Assembly: GCF_900089755.1 (NCBI RefSeq)
Contig: NZ_FLOC01000019.1
Coordinates: 30,733-94,732 of the forward strand
Length of the DNA stretch: 64,000 nucleotides
Origin: Marinomonas aquimarina
Lineage (GTDB): Bacteria > Pseudomonadota > Gammaproteobacteria > Pseudomonadales > Marinomonadaceae
Direction: 5' to 3'
Numbering within the stretch: the stretch's first letter is position 1; each line of letters begins with the position of its first letter. This document shows, piece by piece, positions 61,448 to 64,000 of the stretch. Made by a program: the position numbers and the translations under genes. A model generated the notes under the pieces. That model saw nothing but the letters and a program-made list of their open reading frames with translations. It searched no databases and was not told the DNA's origin.

Positions 61448-62260
61448 GTGAAGCAGGATGTACTCTCTTTAATCGAGCAAAATTACCCAAGCTTGTCACC
61501 CTCCGCGCGGACCATTGCCAACTACTTGCAACAGCACCCTTTAGCAATCGTCAGTCAGACTTCGGCGGAAATTGCAGAACAGACACATACCTCAAAAGCG
61601 ACCGTAAGCCGTTTCTTTCGCCAGCTAGGTTTTGAATCACAACAGGACGCGAAACAGGCGCAACTGCAACTGCGTCAAAGCGGGGTCCCTGTGCTAACTC
61701 AGGGCAACGAGATTGATCAGACTGAAGAAGAGCTCAGTAATTTGTCCCTGACCTTCGAGGGGCTGCGTACGGACGTGCTCGAAGAGGTCGGCACACAACT
61801 GGCACAAGCGTCGCGGGTAACCTTGATCGGTTTTCGCAACTCCTACCCTGTGGCCTTACACTTTCGTCAGCAATTACAGCAGATTCGCCCCTCAGTGCGC
61901 TTGCTGCCACAACCCGGACAAACCTTAGGTGAAGACCTTCATGATATTTTAGACGATGAGGTCATTGTGCTATTTGGCTTCCGTCGCCGTACCCGTATCT
62001 TCAAGAAGATTGTCGAGGCTCTCGAGGGCCGCAATACCATTTTGATTACCGACCCGACAGGGCAGGTATACAACCAACAAGTCAGCCAGGTGCTGGTTTG
62101 TCACTTGGGTAACAACAACCCCTTTTACAGTTATGCCGCCCCCATGAGTTTAGTCTCTATGCTGTGTAATCGAGTCTATGCCCAGATTGGCGAAAACGCC
62201 CAGCATCGTACACAGTCCATTTCCAAGCTGTACACTGACCTAGATGAGATGGAAGCTTAA
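61448..62260 (+). CDS. RpiR/MurR-family transcriptional regulator
   Basis: About 270 residues. The N-terminal helix-turn-helix is SPSARTIANYLQQHPLAIVSQTSAEIAEQTHTSKATVSRFFRQLG shortened here to its key parts SPSARTIANYL and TSKATVSRFFRQLGF. The C-terminal SIS domain (about 130-265) has VTLIGFRNSYPVALHFRQQL and NTILITDPTG, which would bind a phosphosugar or related ligand. Starts are ambiguous: a GTG at 61448, eleven bases after AAGG, is used here; a TTG at 61430 is the alternative. Target unknown; the adjacent ABC and LysR genes are possible. Confidence 0.85.
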   Translation: MKQDVLSLIEQNYPSLSPSARTIANYLQQHPLAIVSQTSAEIAEQTHTSKATVSRFFRQLGFESQQDAKQAQLQLRQSGVPVLTQGNEIDQTEEELSNLSLTFEGLRTDVLEEVGTQLAQASRVTLIGFRNSYPVALHFRQQLQQIRPSVRLLPQPGQTLGEDLHDILDDEVIVLFGFRRRTRIFKKIVEALEGRNTILITDPTGQVYNQQVSQVLVCHLGNNNPFYSYAAPMSLVSMLCNRVYAQIGENAQHRTQSISKLYTDLDEMEA

Positions 62261-62277
62261 CTGACCTATCAGAACTC

Positions 62278-62312
62278 AAAAAAATGCCCAGTCGAATTCA
62301 CTGGGCATTTTA
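62278..62312. terminator. Terminator between RpiR and glycosyltransferase genes
   Basis: AATGCCCAGT pairs with ACTGGGCATT around CGAATTC, flanked by A and T runs; usable from both sides. Confidence 0.88.
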
Positions 62313-62322
62313 CGTTTCCGAG

Positions 62323-63363
62323 TTAAGACTGTAGCGCTTGCACGGTCGCTGCCACAATCTCATCACTGGATGGCACGCTCGCATCTGAGCGCATCACGAT
62401 ATAATGCGGTTCATACAATGGCGTATAGCGATAGGGAACGGTAAAGTAAAAAATACCGACTGTTGGCGTGTGGGTCGAAATCGCGATATTGCGGACACCG
62501 GTATCAGGTGCAACCAGCAAAGACGCTTGGGCCACTTTCAAAACCAATTCATCTAGCGGTAGGCAATCCTGAATCGCGAAGTTGCCTTGGCCGGTTAGAT
62601 CTTGCAGAAACTCGCCTTTCTCAAAATCGTTTTTACCCTCTAGGTATATATGCTGATAATCCGGTAATGCCGCCATACTTTTTTCAACGACTTCACGCAT
62701 CTGCTGCTTCGATAAAATCTTATCTTTCATCGAAGCACCGTTGAAGTAGAGAATAAACGGCTTTTCCTTTTCACACATATCACGCTGGTCTGGATAAGCA
62801 AAGTCCAAGCGCGTCGGAGGGGTATGACCAAGGATGCGCAACATATCCAGCATGACTTCTACTTCTGGCTGTAGATCAGAGCGGAATACAGCGACATCAC
62901 ACAGCAATTTGCGTAACAAACTGCCATAGGGAAAGCCGATCTTAAGCTTGGCTTTCCCTAACGTCATCATCCAATGTGATCGGTTAGTACTGGCCAGATC
63001 AAATATAATGTCCTGCTCACCTAACGCTTTGATACTGGCAATTTTATCTTTCGTGCCAGTTGTCTTGCGCATGTCTGAACCAGGCATGATGTTTACATGA
63101 TCAACCAGATCAGTTGGCATGCCATATTGATAATTCGACACCGCTGCAAGGGTAATCTCGACATTTGGAAAGAACTTACGTGCTTCAACGAGAAACGGGC
63201 GTAAGATCACTTGATCGCCCAAAGCTGCGTGACGAATCACCGTGATTTTTTTCACGCTAGCTGGATCAAATTCATTTCTAAGATATTGGCGAGCTTTCTT
63301 GTTGGCGTACGCACCACGTTCGAACCATAGGTGCTTCAAACGATCTGATGGCAGTCGAGTCAT
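62323..63363 (-). CDS. Glycosyltransferase family 9 (heptosyltransferase-like)
   Basis: 346 residues, GT-B fold. The N-terminal domain has ITVIRHAALGDQVILRPFL (acceptor side; Asp at the conserved GD). The C-terminal domain has FILYFNGASMKDKILS and APDTGVRNIAISTHTPTVGIF, the ADP-heptose-binding motif. It adds a heptose or similar sugar to lipopolysaccharide core or another glycan. It stands apart from other LPS genes in this window. The ribosome site is weak. Confidence 0.88.
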   Translation of the reverse strand: MTRLPSDRLKHLWFERGAYANKKARQYLRNEFDPASVKKITVIRHAALGDQVILRPFLVEARKFFPNVEITLAAVSNYQYGMPTDLVDHVNIMPGSDMRKTTGTKDKIASIKALGEQDIIFDLASTNRSHWMMTLGKAKLKIGFPYGSLLRKLLCDVAVFRSDLQPEVEVMLDMLRILGHTPPTRLDFAYPDQRDMCEKEKPFILYFNGASMKDKILSKQQMREVVEKSMAALPDYQHIYLEGKNDFEKGEFLQDLTGQGNFAIQDCLPLDELVLKVAQASLLVAPDTGVRNIAISTHTPTVGIFYFTVPYRYTPLYEPHYIVMRSDASVPSSDEIVAATVQALQS

Positions 63364-63463
63364 TAGGACATTCCATTCACTTCTAAATAATCAAAGATTG
63401 TACTCGAGGTTCTTAGAAGATCACAAAAAAAACAGCCATCATTATTTAACTCGTCACAAATAA

Positions 63464-63673
63464 TTAGGTGCTATCTTCCAGCACAGAAACAATCGCATCC
63501 TTAGCTGCTATCATCGCATCGTAAAAAGGGCCTATGGTCGGGTTAAAGACAACTAAGACAACGGCTGATATCGCAACCGTCACCAAAGCATATTCAATCG
63601 CGGTAACGCCTTTTTCGCACACGACAAAGCTTGTCAAAGCCATCGTTAGCTTTCTATATAATTCCCTTATCAT
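63464..63673 (-). CDS. Flp-family type IVb pilin
   Basis: 69 residues. The basic N-terminus leads to CEKGVTAIEYALVTVAISAVVLVVF: the prepilin peptidase site is at the Gly before VTAIEYALV, with the Glu at position 5 of the mature pilin. The hydrophobic helix and short tail are standard. It could be assembled by a Tad system. No tad genes are seen nearby; the divergent gene may continue beyond the window. The first ATG at 63673 is used, with an inner ATG at 63643. Confidence 0.85.
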   Translation of the reverse strand: MIRELYRKLTMALTSFVVCEKGVTAIEYALVTVAISAVVLVVFNPTIGPFYDAMIAAKDAIVSVLEDST

Positions 63674-63983
63674 AATACGATCACCGAGTTAAAGAATGTT
63701 CTTTAAACATAATCCAGTTTTGGCGATTTACCACTTATCAGACGATAATTATGGCAATGATATCTCTTCCCCTTGCTCAACGTAATGGTTATGCGCTCGT
63801 ACGACCCGACTCCGTCCGGGGAGAAAAGGCTAGAGGTTTCAGGGGTCAGATCCCTCAACAGTATGCAGTGATTCATACCGTCCCAAGAAGTGTGTCCAGT
63901 AAAGGGCGTTGTATTAGGCGCCCCTCTCTCATTAAATGTTTTTGTTTCGACCAAAAAACAAACCATTTAACAAAAGAGAGACT
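63674..63983. other. Divergent gap next to the pilin gene
   Basis: 310 bp. Short frames on both strands lack family features. Small hairpins are present (AGGG-GTCAGAT-CCCT around 63840; GGGCG-N10-CGCCC around 63904-63923), so the leader of the next gene may be structured. I recognise no known riboswitch. Confidence 0.35.
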
Positions 63984-64000
63984 ATGGACACTTTAAAACT
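63984..64000 (+). CDS. Start of a gene cut by the window end
   Basis: An ATG at 63984 is preceded by AAAGAGAG with good spacing. Only five codons (MDTLK) are visible, too few to identify the product. It is divergent from the Flp pilin gene. Confidence 0.4.

Noticed and set aside
61366..61635. Plus-strand 89-codon frame overlapping the RpiR gene
   Set aside because: Wrong frame relative to a clear RpiR protein; no family pattern.
63745..63960. Idea of a c-di-GMP or TPP riboswitch
   Set aside because: Small hairpins are present but the conserved core sequences of those classes are not.
63703..63996. Overlapping short frames on both strands beside the pilin gene
   Set aside because: They overlap each other, have no recognisable domain and run into the next ribosome site; hairpins there suggest a non-coding leader.
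1..64000. tRNA, rRNA, insertion sequences, prophage or integrative elements
   Set aside because: No cloverleaf, transposase, integrase or attachment repeat was recognised while reading both strands.

Overview
The window is chromosomal DNA from a gammaproteobacterium, most probably a marine or salt-tolerant member of the Oceanospirillales. The evidence is indirect: two full-length BCCT osmolyte transporters, an NhaC-type antiporter, PntAB, a soluble NAD-linked formate dehydrogenase, many c-di-GMP enzymes, and gammaproteobacterial proteins such as YghU, YgjP, YpfH, YpeA and RsmC. I cannot name the genus. No rRNA, tRNA, IS element, prophage or CRISPR array was seen. Genes are dense on both strands, and most transcription units end in clear intrinsic terminators.

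Layout. 1-6.5 kb: an AraC regulator, an NmrA-like oxidoreductase, a cold-shock gene with a long leader, a DUF1460 protein, a DUF2383 protein, a LysE exporter with an AraC regulator, and a DsbA/FrnE-like protein. 6.7-13 kb: a large Cache-HAMP-GAF-HD-GYP phosphodiesterase, a DUF2252 protein, and a CobW GTPase-DUF1826 pair behind a Zur-like box. 13.3-22.1 kb: pntAB (minus strand) back to back with fdsGBAD (plus strand). Formate oxidation gives NADH and the transhydrogenase can turn NADH into NADPH, so the two blocks plausibly work together. 22.1-31.6 kb: a LysR regulator with an HPP membrane protein, tandem duplicated BCCT transporters, ilvE, yghU, ygjP and a DUF481 outer-membrane protein. 31.7-40.2 kb: a beta-hydroxyacid dehydrogenase, a DUF4432 protein, a PAS-GGDEF cyclase, an EF-hand-like protein, a small membrane protein, ypfH, a GST, and a LysR/TauE pair.

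40.6-44.9 kb holds the most unusual block: three consecutive paralogous, very acidic proteins. Each has the same N-terminal module, beta domains of the pre-peptidase C-terminal (PPC) kind, no Sec signal and a C-terminus of an acidic residue plus three mostly hydrophobic residues. Each gene has nearly the same private terminator. I infer an undescribed family of candidate type I secretion substrates.

45-64 kb: an NhaC antiporter, a VTT-flavoprotein fusion, an unassigned permease, and two co-transcribed membrane GGDEF cyclases. The second cyclase appears to start at CTG, with 44 N-terminal residues, including the first membrane helix, upstream of the first conventional start codon. Then come rsmC with a gamma-glutamylcyclotransferase-like gene, a DUF2946-PCuAC copper pair, ypeA, small envelope proteins, a complete polar amino acid ABC operon with a divergent LysR gene, an RpiR regulator, a family 9 glycosyltransferase, an isolated Flp-type pilin, and the first codons of a gene cut by the window end.
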